This document shows, one piece after another, positions 34,618 to 46,417 of a stretch of DNA of 64,000 nucleotides. A program made the translations under genes and the position numbers. The stretch lies in the NCBI GenBank assembly GCA_020310875.1, contig CM035407.1, positions 75,409,888-75,473,887 of the forward strand. Direction: 5' to 3'. How positions within the stretch are numbered: position 1 is the stretch's first letter; each line of letters starts with the position of its first letter. Below the pieces are notes generated by a model, which searched no databases, had not been told where the DNA came from, and saw nothing but the letters and a program-made list of their open reading frames with translations. This DNA comes from Ceratopteris richardii (taxonomy: Eukaryota > Streptophyta > Polypodiopsida > Polypodiales > Pteridaceae).

Positions 34618-36210
34618 TTAGTAACAAGAGATGTATCATACCCATATCTGATAGGTTTTTTGCTCTCTCTTTGTGATCTTCTGATTGAGTGATTTAAAGA
34701 TTTAGGTATTTCTTCAAGATTCTTCATCTTTATTTTGCCCTTGGACTTCCATGCCTTGAACTCTTCAAGGTTGATAGTGTCTTCATCATTTGAATTTGAG
34801 TCTTCATTCTGAGTAGGCTCCTCCTTTGCAAGACTTGGAAACTCCTCTTCCAAATTGTAGGGTAGTTTAACCTTCCTGCATTCATTCTCATACCAAGAAT
34901 CATTTTCATCAAAGACAACATCTCTACTCACCATAAATCCCTTATTCAAAGGGTTATAAAACCTGTACCCTTTTTGATTTAGATCATATCCAATAAAGAT
35001 GCACTTCTTAGCCTTAGGGTCTAGCTTACCTCTTATCTGAGAAGGAATGTGTACATATGCTACACATCCAAATATCCTGCAATGATCTAGTGAGGGTCTC
35101 TTACCATGCCATGCTTCATAGGGTGTCATCCCATCAAGGGACTTAGATGGTAACCTGTTTATGAGATAAGTGGCAGTAGAAACACTCTCTGCCCATAAAT
35201 AGTTAGGTAACTTTTTTTCATTCAACATAGACCTAGGTGTTTCCACAATCAACCTATTTCTTCTCTCAGCTACCCCATTCTGTTCAGGAGTGTACCTTGT
35301 GGTGGTTTCTCTTTTGATGCCTCTCTCCTACAAGAAGTCTTCAAACTCATTGGAGAAGTACTCACCTCCTCCATTTGACCTTAGTCTCTTCAAGTTCTTT
35401 CCTGTCTGATTTTCAACTAGTGCAAGATATTTTTTTAAAGTAATTAAACACTTCATCCTTGTGCTTCATGAAGTACATTATAGTCCACCTTCTATAATCA
35501 TCAATAAAAGATACATAGTACCTTGATCCTGAGATTGAGGGGTCTTTGCTTGGTCCCCATACATCTGTGTGGACAAGCTCTAGGTAGTGTTCATGCATGT
35601 ATCATTTCCTTGAGAAGGGTAACCTGTGAGACTTCCCAAATTGACAAGCACTGCATTTATATATCATGTGTTGTTTGGAAACATTGGGTATTCCAATTAC
35701 ACATTGATCCCTGCATATCTATTGAAGGTTCTTTGTCCTACATGCCCTAATCTTTTGTGCCAAATCTCAAGTTCTGAAAGTGTTTGATCTCTATAACTGA
35801 ATAATGCAATGTTCTTTGTATCTTCTAGCTCAAAAGTAAAAAGTCTACCTGATTTTTCTCCTTTAGCAATCCTCTTGAACCCCTGCTTAGGATCCTCCAC
35901 AAATGCTCCAAATTGGTTGAATCTAACTTGCAAACCTTTCTCCTCAATCTGTCCAACACTCATCAGATTTTTGGTGATGGTTGGTACATAGAGTACCGTA
36001 CTCAACAAGTTCTGATTTCCATCACAAGTCTTAACATTTCCAACTTTAACTACTTAGTGCTTGGTGTCATCACCTATTTGTACTTGGTGCTTACCTTTTG
36101 GTTCCTCAAGATCTGAGAGTGGTGCTACATTGCCAGCCACATGATTTGAGCAACCTGAGTCAATGTAGAATATGTGGTCATCATTTGTACCTGGTTTTGA
36201 AGTCATGTTC
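34618..36210 (-). pseudogene. Copia B1 protease, integrase and RT start, broken
   Basis: Protease FYIDSGCSNHVAGN is at ~36165. The pre-integrase region runs 36008-35697 (HKRLGHVGQRTF). The integrase D-box HTDVWGPSKDPS lies at ~35570. The RSNGGGEYF segment at ~35380 has Asn where the second catalytic Asp is expected. The third acidic residue is present (GVAERRNR at ~35265). The linker is acidic (EEEFPSLAKEEPTQNEDSNS). The frame ends as the CACTA sequence starts at 34617. Confidence 0.85.
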
Positions 36211-36214
36211 ATGA

Positions 36215-37265
36215 TCAGAAGAGATTCATCTTTCTCTTCTGTATAGTTGTTGTAGTCCTTTCTAGATTTGAATCCTCCTTGGTAGTTGCCATTGTAGTTG
36301 TTGTTGTAATTGTTGTTGTGGTTGTTGTTGTAGCCTTGGTGATGGTTGAATCTACCTCTTCAATGTGAGTATCCACCTCTTTGCTATCCTGTTCGTCTCT
36401 GATTCTTCTAATTCCTAAAACACTCATCTGTAGTATGATTTGATAAACCACAAATGTTGCATGGTGAGGAGTTATAGGATCTCCCCCTACCTTGCTTACC
36501 TCCTCTGCCCCTTCCTCTTGATGATCCACCTCTCCCTGCATAGTTTGCTTGGGAGGTAGAGCCTTCATCTTCTACCTTCTTGTTCTTGCCTTTATCTTTA
36601 GACTTCTTATCAATATATAGAGCAGAGGAGCTATTACCTTTGGATGTATCTCCATTCTTGTTGAGCTTGGCTTCATGAGTGAACAATTGTCCCATGAGAC
36701 TTGTAAGATTTGGAATTTGCATGTCCATGTAAAGGTCCATGGCAGTGGTGAAGCTTTCCCATTTGTCATCAGCTTTGATCCCATTGATCACTTGCCTCAC
36801 AATCCGTTCTTCTTCAATCTCTTCTCCTATGCTTGCTAACTGATCTGCTACATCTTTAATCTTGGTCACAAACTCTGAAACAACTTGCTTAGGTTGCTTC
36901 CTTAATGTGGTGAACTCAATCCACAACTGATTTGTTCTACCTCTTGTGTTGGAGGAGAAATAAGATGACAAGGTTTCCCAAGTCTCTTTTGATGTCTTAC
37001 AATTCCTAATGTGTGGCAAAAGAAAATCAGAGATGGAATTGAGTAAATAAGACCTTGCTAATGCATCCTTTGCACACCATGTGTTGAGCTTTTCATGTTC
37101 TTCCTTGGTTGGCAATCCTCTTGTTTTGAATGAGGGCAATTCCTCATCTCGTGAGACGTATCCAAAGAGACTCCTTCCTTGTAGGTGGGTCTTCATCTTT
37201 AGAGACCATGCCTGATAGTTTTTCCTGTTTAATTTATCAATAAATGAAGGAAAACCATCTCCCAT
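36215..37265 (-). pseudogene. Copia B1 gag
   Basis: The main frame 37265-36408 starts MGDGFPSFIDKLNRKNYQAW and includes VSEFVTKIKDVADQLASIGE, then RG-rich repeats and the zinc knuckle CNICGLSNHTTDEC, and stops after CFRN. The remaining Asn/Thr-rich tail (ACA/AAC repeats) lies in a shifted frame down to 36215. Apart from this frame loss the capsid is complete, about 285 codons. Confidence 0.88.
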
Positions 37266-37278
37266 TTTACCTTAGTTT

Positions 37279-37290
37279 GCTCTGATACCA
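37279..37290 (-). other. Primer-binding site of B1
   Basis: The minus strand reads TGGTATCAGAGC, a perfect initiator-Met-type site, one base from the LTR. Confidence 0.85.
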
Positions 37291-37291
37291 C

Positions 37292-38350
37292 TATTCGGAA
37301 AGATGGATGGACACTCCAAGAGATTGAGTAGATACTGCCAAAACATGCTTTGTACCATCCCTTTGATACTTCAGTCTTGATAAGTGGACCTCCTTAGCTC
37401 TCCAATGACACCATAAAATGGCCTATGTACTTTGGAAATAATGTGTGTAATGATTGAACCAAAAACAGATAACTTTGAAACTCAAAATCTCAAGAAAATC
37501 TTCTATTTATGTCTTGACACATGTTGGATCTTTTGCTCAATATGACCAGCACCGTAGGAACTGGAAAAATTCCTTTTAGGGGTATCTAATTAGCTTAGCA
37601 AGCTAACTATTCCAAGTAGAATGATATAAAAAGATTAACTATTCTCAGAGAAATCACTTTAGCAAATTAAACTTTACCCCCGATTTTTTAGGACTGTAGC
37701 AGACTGTGACCAGTGATCACCTCAAGGAGCTTTTCTCCGAAATGGCTGAATAGAATCTCTTCAAATTTTGATAGCATGTAGACAACTTTGAGCGGAATCC
37801 AGCAAGCTTTGAATCTTTGAATGTGGTGGAGAAATGACTGAGATATGCACTCCACAACTTGACAGACTTTCAAGTAGTATGACAGAGAACTCAGAAATGA
37901 CTAATGATGATATATGTATTAATGAACACTTGTATACAAATCCATTGGCATGAAGATCATTGCCTAATGGTGTAGATAGGTGTGGGCTAGAGTATAGGCC
38001 TCACACACACTCAGAATCAGTAATGAGAAGCTCGGAAATGATGAGTTCTAACCGTGACTTTTCCATGATCACTTTTATGGTGATTGAGTAGAAATTTGAA
38101 TTCAAATTCAAACTTTTGGCTCCCTATGATCAAGCTTCTATATTCTAGGAGATACTCCTTCAATTAAAAGCTAACTTTTTTCCACGCATCCTTTTGGTAG
38201 GTGTTTACAAAGATTCCAAGTCAATTTGACTTTTACAAAGAGGTAAAGTGGTAATTAACCATTAACATGAGTTCCTATGCTTCTCCATATATGTATGGAC
38301 TTTAATGTATCCATCAAGCCAAATGTGTAGGCTTGTGAATTACACCAACA
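37292..38350 (-). repeat. 5' LTR of B1
   Basis: 1,059 bp, ending CACCAACA at the right, followed by TSD CCTTT. The inner end reads TATTCGG where other copies have TGTTGGG. Confidence 0.9.
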
Positions 38351-38355
38351 CCTTT
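38351..38355 (+). repeat. Target-site duplication of B1, right
   Basis: CCTTT matches 31000-31004. Confidence 0.85.
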
Positions 38356-39344
38356 CATAATTTGGAGATGGTATGTTCCCCCAATTAGAATGTTGTCTCA
38401 ACGTATAACATCACCTCACTAACATATATTTTTTAATGTTATTTTCTAAGAGAACAAAGTCACTACTGAAAGAAGAAAGCATAAAGATAGATTAACTAAA
38501 TTTCTTTTTAACTTAGCCATTAATCCCAGGTTTGGAAGTTCGATAGAAATTTGATTGCATTCTCAGTAGAAATTTACATTTCTCTTCCATTCTTTCTCTG
38601 TCTACATGGGGGGATGTTGTACATCTATCACAGGTCTAACATTCAAAATTAACTCAACTCAAACATAAATGTATAGAAATTGTTAAAATTTGATAGTCAT
38701 CGGGGCATGTGTAGCTAGAACTATTGTGAGATATGTAGAGTATTTCTAAAGAACCAATTGAAGCAAGTAGAAAAGTAACAATAGCTCTCGATTTAAGGAT
38801 GTGTACACAAGCATGTGATGTTTTCATTAGACTTAATAGAGGCATAAATTAGCTGTACTGAAAATTACAAAATCTCTCGCAATCAAAACGTAATTACAAA
38901 TATTATCCTTTCAAGGGCTCATACAAAGTGTAGAAAAAAACCTTTTATTTCAAGGGCTCATGAGAGCTTATAAAAAAAGGTGAAAAAGATACATGAAGAG
39001 AAAATCTCAATGATTATGAGTTTAAATAAGCAAGCAAACGCAAATTCAACTATATTAAAAAATGTGAGTGAAAAAATTTGTTCATAGGACATGATTTACC
39101 TATTTTTTTCATATAGAGAAAATATGACATAGTAGGATAGAAAATATGTGATGTATAACGAGAGAAAACCTTGTATAATAGATCTTAATCTGATACAATA
39201 GCTCAATAAAAATAGCTTCTTGGTGGAGCTTCAACCTCCCGATCACCCCAAGCAATTCATTCACACTCACATCCTCAATCACACTCTCACTCACAATCCC
39301 AATATCAATCATAAGCATGAGGAAACTCCTTGATTTGTCACTTC
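38356..39344. other. About 1 kb between B1 and B2; part of an interrupted open frame
   Basis: It is mostly AT-rich and has no gene up to ~39108. The last part, 39109-39344 on the minus strand, is open and richer in G/C. It continues in frame across the B2 insertion site (see the entry at 45264). Confidence 0.5.
39109..39344 (-). other. Downstream half of a possible host ORF split by B2
   Basis: The minus-strand frame contains IVSESVIEDVSVNELLGVIG and RLKLHQEAIFIELLYQ, codon-like in composition, and stops at 39109. When the B2 element and one copy of its TSD are ignored, the frame joins the short open piece at 45351-45264, which begins with ATG. No family is recognised, so it may be a gene, an exon or chance. 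Confidence 0.3.
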
Positions 39345-39349
39345 CTCTT
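39345..39349 (+). repeat. Target-site duplication of B2, left
   Basis: CTCTT, repeated at 45264-45268. Confidence 0.85.
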
Positions 39350-39925
39350 TGTTGGGAAAGATGGATGGATGATCCAAGAGAAAGAGTAGGTACAGCTAAA
39401 ACCTGCTTTGTACCTGCCCCCTTTAGCTTCATATTTGATTAGTAGACTTCCTTGGCTTCCCAATGACACCAAGAAATAATGTAAATGTATCTATTGATTA
39501 ACAATTGTGTACAATCCCATTGGCATGTCTAGCATTGCCAAATGGTATAGAGAGGTGTAGGCTATGATGTAGTCCTTAAACACACTCAAACTCAACAAAA
39601 TGAGCCTCGGGAATGGAGTGATCTACCCGCGACTTTTTCACATCGAATTTTATAGGAAATGACTTAGGATTTGAATTCAAATTCAAATCTTTGGCTTCCT
39701 ATGATCAAGCATCTAAACGTTTGGAGATATTCTCTCAATCAAGTGATCTACTTTTCCATGAATCACTTAGGTAGGTGATTAAAGAGATTCTAAGTCAAAT
39801 TAGACTTTTACAATGAGGTAAAGTGGTAATAAACCACTAGCATATGTTCCTATGGTTCTTCATGCATGTGGAGTCTTCATGATGTCTTCCAAGCCAAATG
39901 TGTAGGCTTGTGATTTACACCAATA
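39350..39925 (-). repeat. 3' LTR of B2 with a 480-bp internal deletion
   Basis: It matches the right LTR from TGTTGGGAAAG to CACCAAGAAATA (about 39476), then jumps to ATGTAAATGTATC, leaving out what lies at 44334-44818 in the other LTR. It ends CACCAATA. Confidence 0.88.
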
Positions 39926-39965
39926 GCTCCCCTCAAGCCAAACATTTTGGCTTAAGTCTTCATCT

Positions 39966-40424
39966 TCAATCTTCAAGTATATCTTGCAATCCAATCATAG
40001 ATTTGAACCTACAAAGTTTGGTTCCATCCAAAGCTTTAGTCAGCAAATCTGCACATTGCATGTTGGTTGACACATAGGTCAGCTGAATGTCCTTGCTTAG
40101 CAACTTCTCTCTCACATAATGATGATGAACTTCTATGTGTTTGGTCCTGGCATGATAGATAGGATTAGCTGCAAGGTGAAGAGAACTTGTATTATCTCCA
40201 AAAATAATTGGAGGCCTAGTATATAAGCCCAATTCTGAATACAAAAGCTTAATCCAAATTGCTTCTTGAGTGGCATTAGCTAGCCCTCTATACTCTGCTT
40301 CTGTAGAAGACAATGCAACAATTGGTTGCTTCTTTGCAGACCATGAAATTGGTTTGTCACCTGCAAAAGAAATGTATCCAGAAGTGCTTCTCCTATCATC
40401 CTTGCATCCTACCCAATCTGCATC
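39966..40424 (-). pseudogene. Copia B2 RNase H
   Basis: It continues the RT frame after a single in-frame stop at 40422-40424, where DADW is preceded by a stop instead of Ser (VY-stop-DADW). It has KKQPIVALSSTEAEYRGL, FGDNTSSLHLAANPIYHART, TKHIEVHHHYVREK and CADLLTKALDGTK, and a natural stop at 39966. The catalytic acidic residues (DADW, TEAE, GDN) are intact. Confidence 0.88.
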
Positions 40425-42386
40425 TCAATAAACTTTTATATCAATATCTGAAGTGTAAGGAAAGTACAAACCATGGTTCTGTGTACCCTTGAGATACTTT
40501 AATATTCTCTTGGCAGCCTCTAAGTGAGGTATCCTTGGTTTGTGCATGAATTGACTTAGCACACTAACTCCATATGCAATATCAATTCTAGTTAAGGTAG
40601 CATAGTTCAAGCTACCCACCATACTTTGATAACCTGTAATGTCTTGGACTTCATCATCTTCATGGGCACTTAGCTTTAGGTTCACCTCCATTGGAGTGCT
40701 AGCTGCTTTAGCATCCTGCAAGTGAAATTTCTTCAACATGTCCTGCACATACTTCTTCTGAGTAATGTATATCCCTGAATTAGTGTAAACTAATTCAAGT
40801 CCCAAAAAGTACTTCAATAGCCCAAGATCATTGATCTTGAACTCCTTCATCATTTGGCTTCTGATGCTTCTGATTCCATTGACATCATTACCTATAATGA
40901 TGATATCATCAACATAGACACAGAGATAGATTACCTCTGAATTACTTCTCTTAATGAACAGAGAAGTGTCAGCCTTACTCATGACAAAACCTTGGTCTTG
41001 GAGGTATGTGGTTAGACTGTAATTCCATGCCCTAGGTGCCTGCTTCAATCCATATAAATCCTTCTTTAATTTGCAAACATAAGTTACCTTCTTAGGGTCT
41101 TCATAGCCAGGAGGTTGTGACATATAAACCTCTTCTGAAATCCATCCATTCAAGAAAGCATTCTTGACATTCAATTGGTACATGTTCCAATTCTTTGATG
41201 CAGCCACACTCACCAACACTCTGATTGTTGGCATCTTGGCCACAGGAGAAAATGTTTCTTCATAGTCAATGCCTTGGGTTTGTGCAAAACCCTTGGCTAC
41301 CAATCTGGCCTTGTACCTCTTAATTGTGCCATCAGAATTTCTTTTTAATTTATAGATCCATCTGGATCCTATTACCTTCATGGAGTCCTTCTTGGGTACT
41401 AACTCCCATGTATCACTCTCTTTGAGTGCTTCAATCTCCTCATCCATAGCTTCCTTCCATTCTGATTTTGTGATTGCTTCTTCATATGATCCTGATTCTT
41501 CATTTAGCAAATCCTTTGCAAGATAAATTGAATGTTTAGTAACAAGAGATGTATCATACCCATATCTGATAGGTTTTTTGATTTCTCTTTGAGACCTTTT
41601 GATTGATTGAGTTGAAGATTCTGGTATGTCCTCAAGCTTCTTCATCTTCATTTTGCCTTTGGACTTCCATGCCTTGAACTCTTCAAGGTTGATTGTATCT
41701 TCATCATCTGAACTTGACTCTCCATCCTGAGTAGGTTCCTCCTTTGTAAGTTTTGGAAATTCTTCTTCCAAATCATAGGGTAGTTTGACCTTCCTGCATT
41801 CATTCTCATACCAAGAATCATTCTCATCAAAGATCACATCTCTGCTTACCATAAATCCCTTATTGGTAGGGTTATAAAACCTGTAACCTTTTTTATTTAA
41901 ATCATATCCAATGAAAATACAATTTTCAGCCTTTGGATCTAGCTTTCCTCTTACCTGTGAAGGGATGTGTACATATGCTACACATCCAAAACTTTTGCAG
42001 TGATCCAATGATGGTCTCTTACCATGCCATGCTTCATATGGTGTCATACCATCAAGTGACTTTGATGGTAACCTGTTTATGAGATAGGTGGCAGTAGAAA
42101 CACTCTCTGCCCATAGATAGTTAGGTAATTTCTTCTCATTAAGCATAGATCTAGTTGTCTCAACAATTAACCTATTTCTTCTTTCAGCTACCCCATTTTG
42201 TTCAGGAGAGTACCTTGTGGTTATTTCCCTTTTGATGCCTCTGTCCTGCAAGAATTCCTCAAATTCATTGGAGAAGTACTCCCCTCCTCCATCTGACCTT
42301 AGCCTCTTCAAATTCCTTCCTGTCTGATTTTCAACTAATGCAAGATATTTCTTAAAACAATTAAATACCTCATCCTTGTGCTTCAT
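40425..42386 (-). pseudogene. Copia B2 integrase core and reverse transcriptase, 653-codon open frame
   Basis: This is the longest B frame. Integrase: RSDGGGEYFSNEF and, 36 residues on, GVAERRN give the D-x35-E spacing; the first catalytic Asp lies in the upstream frame. An acidic linker (DGESSSDDEDTINLEE) follows. RT has [60 protein letters not shown] and HKPRIPHLEAAKRILKYLKG. It is bounded by a stop at 42387-42389 (the Tyr codon of FMKHKDE's neighbour changed to TAA) and the stop at 40422. Confidence 0.92.
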
Positions 42387-42389
42387 AAA

Positions 42390-43136
42390 TTATAATACAG
42401 TCCATCTGCTATAGTCATCAATAAAAGACACATAGTACCTTGAACCTGAGACTGAGGGGTCTTTGCTAGGTCCCCAAACATCTGTGTGTACCAGCTCTAG
42501 GTAGTCTTCATGCATATATCCTTTCCTTGAGAAGGGTAAACTGTGAGACTTACCAAATTGACAAGCACCATACTTGTAAATCATATGTTGCTTGGATACA
42601 TTAGGTATCCCAAGCACACATTGGTCCCTGCACATTTGCTTCAAGGTCCTTTCTCCTATGTGCCCTAATCTCTTGTGCCAAATCTCAAGCTCTGAAAGTG
42701 TTTGATCTTTATAACTGTATAATGCAATGTTCTTTGTATCTTCCAACTCAAAAGTGAAAAGTCTACCTGATTTTTCTCCTTTAGCTATCCTTTTGAATCC
42801 ATGTCTTGGGTCCTCCACAAATGCTCCATACTGATTGAATCTGACCTGCAACCCTTTCTCTACAATCTGACCAACAATCATTAAGTTCTTTGTAATTGTA
42901 GGTACATAAAGTACTCTGCTCAACAAATTCTGATTACCATCACAAGTTTTCACATTTCCAACTTTAACTATAGAATGCTTTGTGTCATCACCTGTTTGGA
43001 CTTGGTGTTTACCTTTTGGCTCCTCAAGATCAGAGAGTAGTGCAACATTACCAACCACATGATTTGAACACCCTGAATCAATATAAAATAAGTGATCATC
43101 ATTTGTACTTGACTTTGAAGTCATGTTCATGATCAA
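42390..43136 (-). pseudogene. Copia B2 protease and integrase N-terminus
   Basis: Protease FYIDSGCSNHVVGN near residue 17 has the DSG active site. After LYVPTITKNLMIVGQIVEKG comes the HHCC finger (HKRLGHIGERTLKQ). In it the first of the two cysteines is Tyr (YKYGACQFGK, while relatives have YKCGACQ or YKCNACQ), so zinc binding is probably lost. The integrase first Asp is in HTDVWGPSKDPSVSG and the frame ends after DDYSRWTVL at the stop. Confidence 0.88.
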
Positions 43137-44182
43137 GAGAGAGTCATCCTGCTCCTCTGTGTAGTTGTTGTAGTCCTTTCTGTTTCTGAATCCTCCTTGG
43201 TAGTTGCCATTGTAATTGTTGTTGTAGTTGTTGTATAATTGTTGTTGTGGCCTTGGTGATGGTTGAACCTTCCTCTAGACTGAGAGTATCCACCTCTTTG
43301 GTAGCCTCTTCCTCTCTGATTTTTGTAATTCCTGTAACACTCATCTGTGGTGTGATTTGATAAACCACAAATGTTACATGGTGATGAGTTATAGGGTCTC
43401 CCCCTACCTTGCTTACCTCCTCTGCCCCTACCTCTTGAAGATCTACCTCTCCCTGCATAGTTGGCTTGGGAGGTAGAGCATTCATCTTCCACCTTCTTAC
43501 TGTTGCCTTTATCCTTAGATTTCTTATCAGTGTATAGGGCAGAAGAGTTGTTACCTTTGGATGTATCTCCACTCTTGGTAAGCTTTGCTTCATGTGTGAA
43601 TAGTTGACCCATGAGAGTTTTAAGATCTGGAGTGTGCATGTCCATGTAGAGATCCATTGTAGTGGTGAAGCTTTCCCACTTGTCATCAGCCTTGATCCCA
43701 TTGATTACCTGCCTTACAATTTGTTCCTCTTCAATCTCTTCTCCTATGCTTGCTAACTGATCTGCAACATCTTTGATCTTGGTCACAAATTCTGAAACAG
43801 CTTGCTTAAGTTGCTTCCTTAGTGTTGTGAATTCAATCCACAATTGATTTTTCCTAGCCCTTGTATTGGAAGAAAAATATGATGAGAAGGTTTCCCAAGT
43901 CTCTTGGGAAGTCTTACAATTTCTGATATGAGGTAAAAGAAAGTCAGATATAGAGTTGAGTAAATAATACCTTGCCAATGCATCCCTTGCACACCATGTG
44001 TTGAGTTTTTCTTGTTCCTCCTTGGTTGGCAAACCTCTTGCTTTGAATGAGGGCAATTCCTCATCTCCTGAGATGTATCCATAGAGACTCCTTCCTTGTA
44101 AGTAGGTCTTCATCCTTAGAGACCAAGCTTGATAGTTGTTCCTGTCCAATTTGTCAATAAATGAAGGAAAACCATCTCCCAT
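43133..44182 (-). pseudogene. Copia B2 gag, frameshift in the Asn-rich tail
   Basis: The 349-codon frame starts MGDGFPSFIDKLDRNNYQAW. The UBN2-like capsid is followed by RGR-rich repeats (GRGRGGKQGRGRPY) and the zinc knuckle CNICGLSNHTTDEC. It ends in a Thr-rich tail that is the shifted reading of an Asn-codon repeat (GTT/AAC runs around 43200-43240). In relatives gag and protease appear to form one frame, so the shift separates them here. Confidence 0.9.
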
Positions 44183-44193
44183 TTTACCTTATT

Positions 44194-44206
44194 TGCTCAG
44201 ATACCA
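44194..44206 (-). other. Primer-binding site of B2
   Basis: The minus strand reads TGGTATCTGAGC, one change from the initiator-Met-type consensus, next to the LTR at 44208. Confidence 0.75.
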
Positions 44207-44207
44207 C

Positions 44208-45263
44208 TGTTGGGAAAGATGGATGGATGATCCAAGAGATTGAGTAGGTACAGCTAAAACCTGCTTTGTACCAACCCCCTTTAGCTTCAGATTTGATTAG
44301 TAGACTTCCTTAGCTTCCCAATGACACCAAGAAATAGCCTATGTCCTTTGGAAATGATGTGTGCAATGATTGAATCAAAACAGATAACTTTGGAAGTCAC
44401 AAAGTCAAGAAAACCTTCTATTTTGGTCTTGATACCTGCTCAATGTTTTGCTCAGTGTGACCAACACAGTAGCAATTGATACAATTCCTTCTAGGGTAAT
44501 TTAATTAACTTAGTAAGCTACTATTTGCAAGTGGAATGATGTAAAATGACAAACTATACTCATAGAAATTGATTTAGCAAACTTTGGTATACCCCCGACT
44601 TTTTAGGACTGTAGTAGAGATAGACCAGTGAGCACCTCGATGCTGATTTCTCTGATTTGGCTGAATGAAATCCCTTCAAACTTTTGCAGCATGTAGGTGA
44701 CTTTGAGCTGAATCCAACAAGCTTTGAGTCACTGAATTTGGTGGAGTATTGGCTGAGATATGCCCTTGACAAGTTGACAGGCTTTTGAGTAGACTAGCAG
44801 AGAACACAAAGATGAATGATGTAAATGTATCTATTGATTAACAATTGTGTACAATCCCATTGGCATGTCTAGCATTTCCAAATGTTATAGAGAGGTGTAG
44901 GCTATGATATAGTCCTTACACACTCAAACTCAACAGAATGAGCCTCGGGAATGGAGTGATCTACCCGCGACTTTTTCACATCCAATTTTATAGGAAATGA
45001 CTTAGGATTTGAATTCAAATTCAAATCTTTGGCTTCCTATGATCAAACATCTAAAAGTTTGGAGATATTCTCTCAATCAAGTGATCTACTTTTCCAGGAA
45101 TCACTTAGGTAGGTGATTAAAAAGATTCTAAGTCAAATTAGACTTTTACAATGAGGTAAAGTGGTAATAAACCATTAGCATATGTTCCTATGGTTCTTCA
45201 TGCATGTGGAGTCTTCATGATGTCTTCCAAGCCAAATGTGTAGGCTTGTGATTTACACCAACA
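44208..45263 (-). repeat. 5' LTR of B2, full length
   Basis: 1,056 bp from TGTTGGGAAAG to CACCAACA, followed by TSD CTCTT. Confidence 0.9.
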
Positions 45264-45351
45264 CTCTTGCACTATCCAATGAACATTGAAAGTAGGGTTG
45301 ACTGTCGTTGATGAAGGAAGCACGTGATCTATCAAAATTAAAAGAAGTCAT
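45264..45351 (-). other. Upstream half of a possible host ORF split by B2
   Basis: The minus strand starts ATG at 45351-45349 and runs open (MTSFNFDRSRASF...) for 29 codons up to the TSD. The reading frame matches that of 39344-39109 once the element is taken out, about 107 codons in all. Too short to be sure it is a gene. Confidence 0.3.
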
Positions 45352-46110
45352 ATAAATAAATGGTACATACAAAAATTTTGAAAAAATGAGTGGTACAACA
45401 ATATTCAAGGAAGTCATGTGTTAGCTTCCTTTAGTGCCAGCTAAAGGAAAAAGCATAAAGCATATATGTACATCGACAACCTAAACATGCATGGAACACA
45501 TTTTCACCAAAAGCAAGAATTCAAATAATAATAGAAAAGACTACATTTGTATAAGTGCTGTAAAATTTGACCATTTTTAGGCCCTTTAATGTGACACAAA
45601 TGTGAGATTTAAAAATGTTTGTGAAAGGTTAAAATTTGAAGCTCTTCAATCTTGAAAAAATGTTAGAGATAACCTAGATCCAAATTCACCTCTAGGTATC
45701 ATATTCTAGCTTTGCAGGTTTAAAATTTATAGAGAGAATAAAATCAAGATATTGTTTTATAGTGGATAAATTTTAGAGCCTCAAATGAGGTACCTAAATG
45801 ATGAATTGCAAAACTTTGAGTGAAACATATTTATTGCATTATGTGTATCCTCTCTTTCTCTTGTACAAGATTTTTCCTAATTCTTCCATTTTCATGTTCA
45901 AATTTCAACTAGGAGACATGATGGAGATAAGATTTAGATAGAGAATATATTTGACGTCCATAAGTATTTTTCGTATGGAGAAAATTACCTTAGGAATCAA
46001 TTTTAATATTCTGTACACAATGTGCAACAAAAAGTTTGCAATTGAATAATCTCACTATTATAGCTCTCATTATAATTCTTCCCGTTTTCAAAAAATTATC
46101 CTTAGAGTAA
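45269..46110. other. AT-rich gap between B2 and C
   Basis: Apart from the short open piece at its left end (45264-45351), I see no gene, structured repeat or element end here. Confidence 0.5.
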
Positions 46111-46115
46111 GAAAA
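46111..46115 (+). repeat. Target-site duplication of C, left
   Basis: GAAAA, repeated at 49712-49716. Confidence 0.75.
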
Positions 46116-46344
46116 TGTTGGATTTAGACGTCTCCGGAAGCATGCGAACAACACTAGGAAGAAGAAGAAGCTTGGAGCACAACACACAATATTGAATGTA
46201 TTACTAGAGAATGTACAAGATAAGTAGCCCATTAGGGCAATAGGCGTATATACAAACCGGGGGAAAATGACCTCCTAACGAGGGAAAAAAGTGTCCCAGT
46301 GGTCCTAGTGTGTTCACACATATCACTACCTAAATATATCAACA
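46116..46344 (-). repeat. 3' LTR of C1
   Basis: From TGTTGGATTTAGACG to TATATCAACA. Its inner side is followed by AATCCCCCCTAC, whose complement is a purine tract (GTAGGGGGGATT). Confidence 0.88.
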
Positions 46345-46356
46345 AATCCCCCCTAC
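46345..46356 (-). other. Polypurine tract of C1
   Basis: Minus strand GTAGGGGGGATT directly before the LTR start TGTTGATATATT. Confidence 0.8.
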
Positions 46357-46417
46357 AAGTGATGTGGTGAACAAGGAGGTGACACTCATGTATAAGGAAG
46401 CACCAAGCTATGTGGAC

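Larger units (their letters stand above)
31005..38350 (-). mobile_element. Complete copia element B1 (family B), inverted, with nested CACTA
   Basis: Two LTRs of 1,059 bp each, TSD CCTTT, primer-binding site and purine tract are all present, so both integration boundaries are original. The LTRs differ at about seven of the first hundred positions by eye, indicating a fairly old insertion. Pol is disrupted by many stops. About 500 bp of RT is replaced by the right part of a CACTA transposon (33176-34617). Its nearest relative is B2 just to the right, in the same orientation. Confidence 0.93.
39350..45263 (-). mobile_element. Complete copia element B2 (family B), inverted, best-preserved B copy
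   Basis: Both LTRs, primer-binding site, purine tract and TSD CTCTT are present. The protein region has only one frameshift (gag tail) and two stop codons that I can see, so it is younger than B1. The left LTR is shortened to 576 bp by an internal deletion, while the right LTR is 1,056 bp. It can serve as the reference for reading the other B-type relics at 3.4-6.4 kb and 31-38 kb. Confidence 0.93.
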
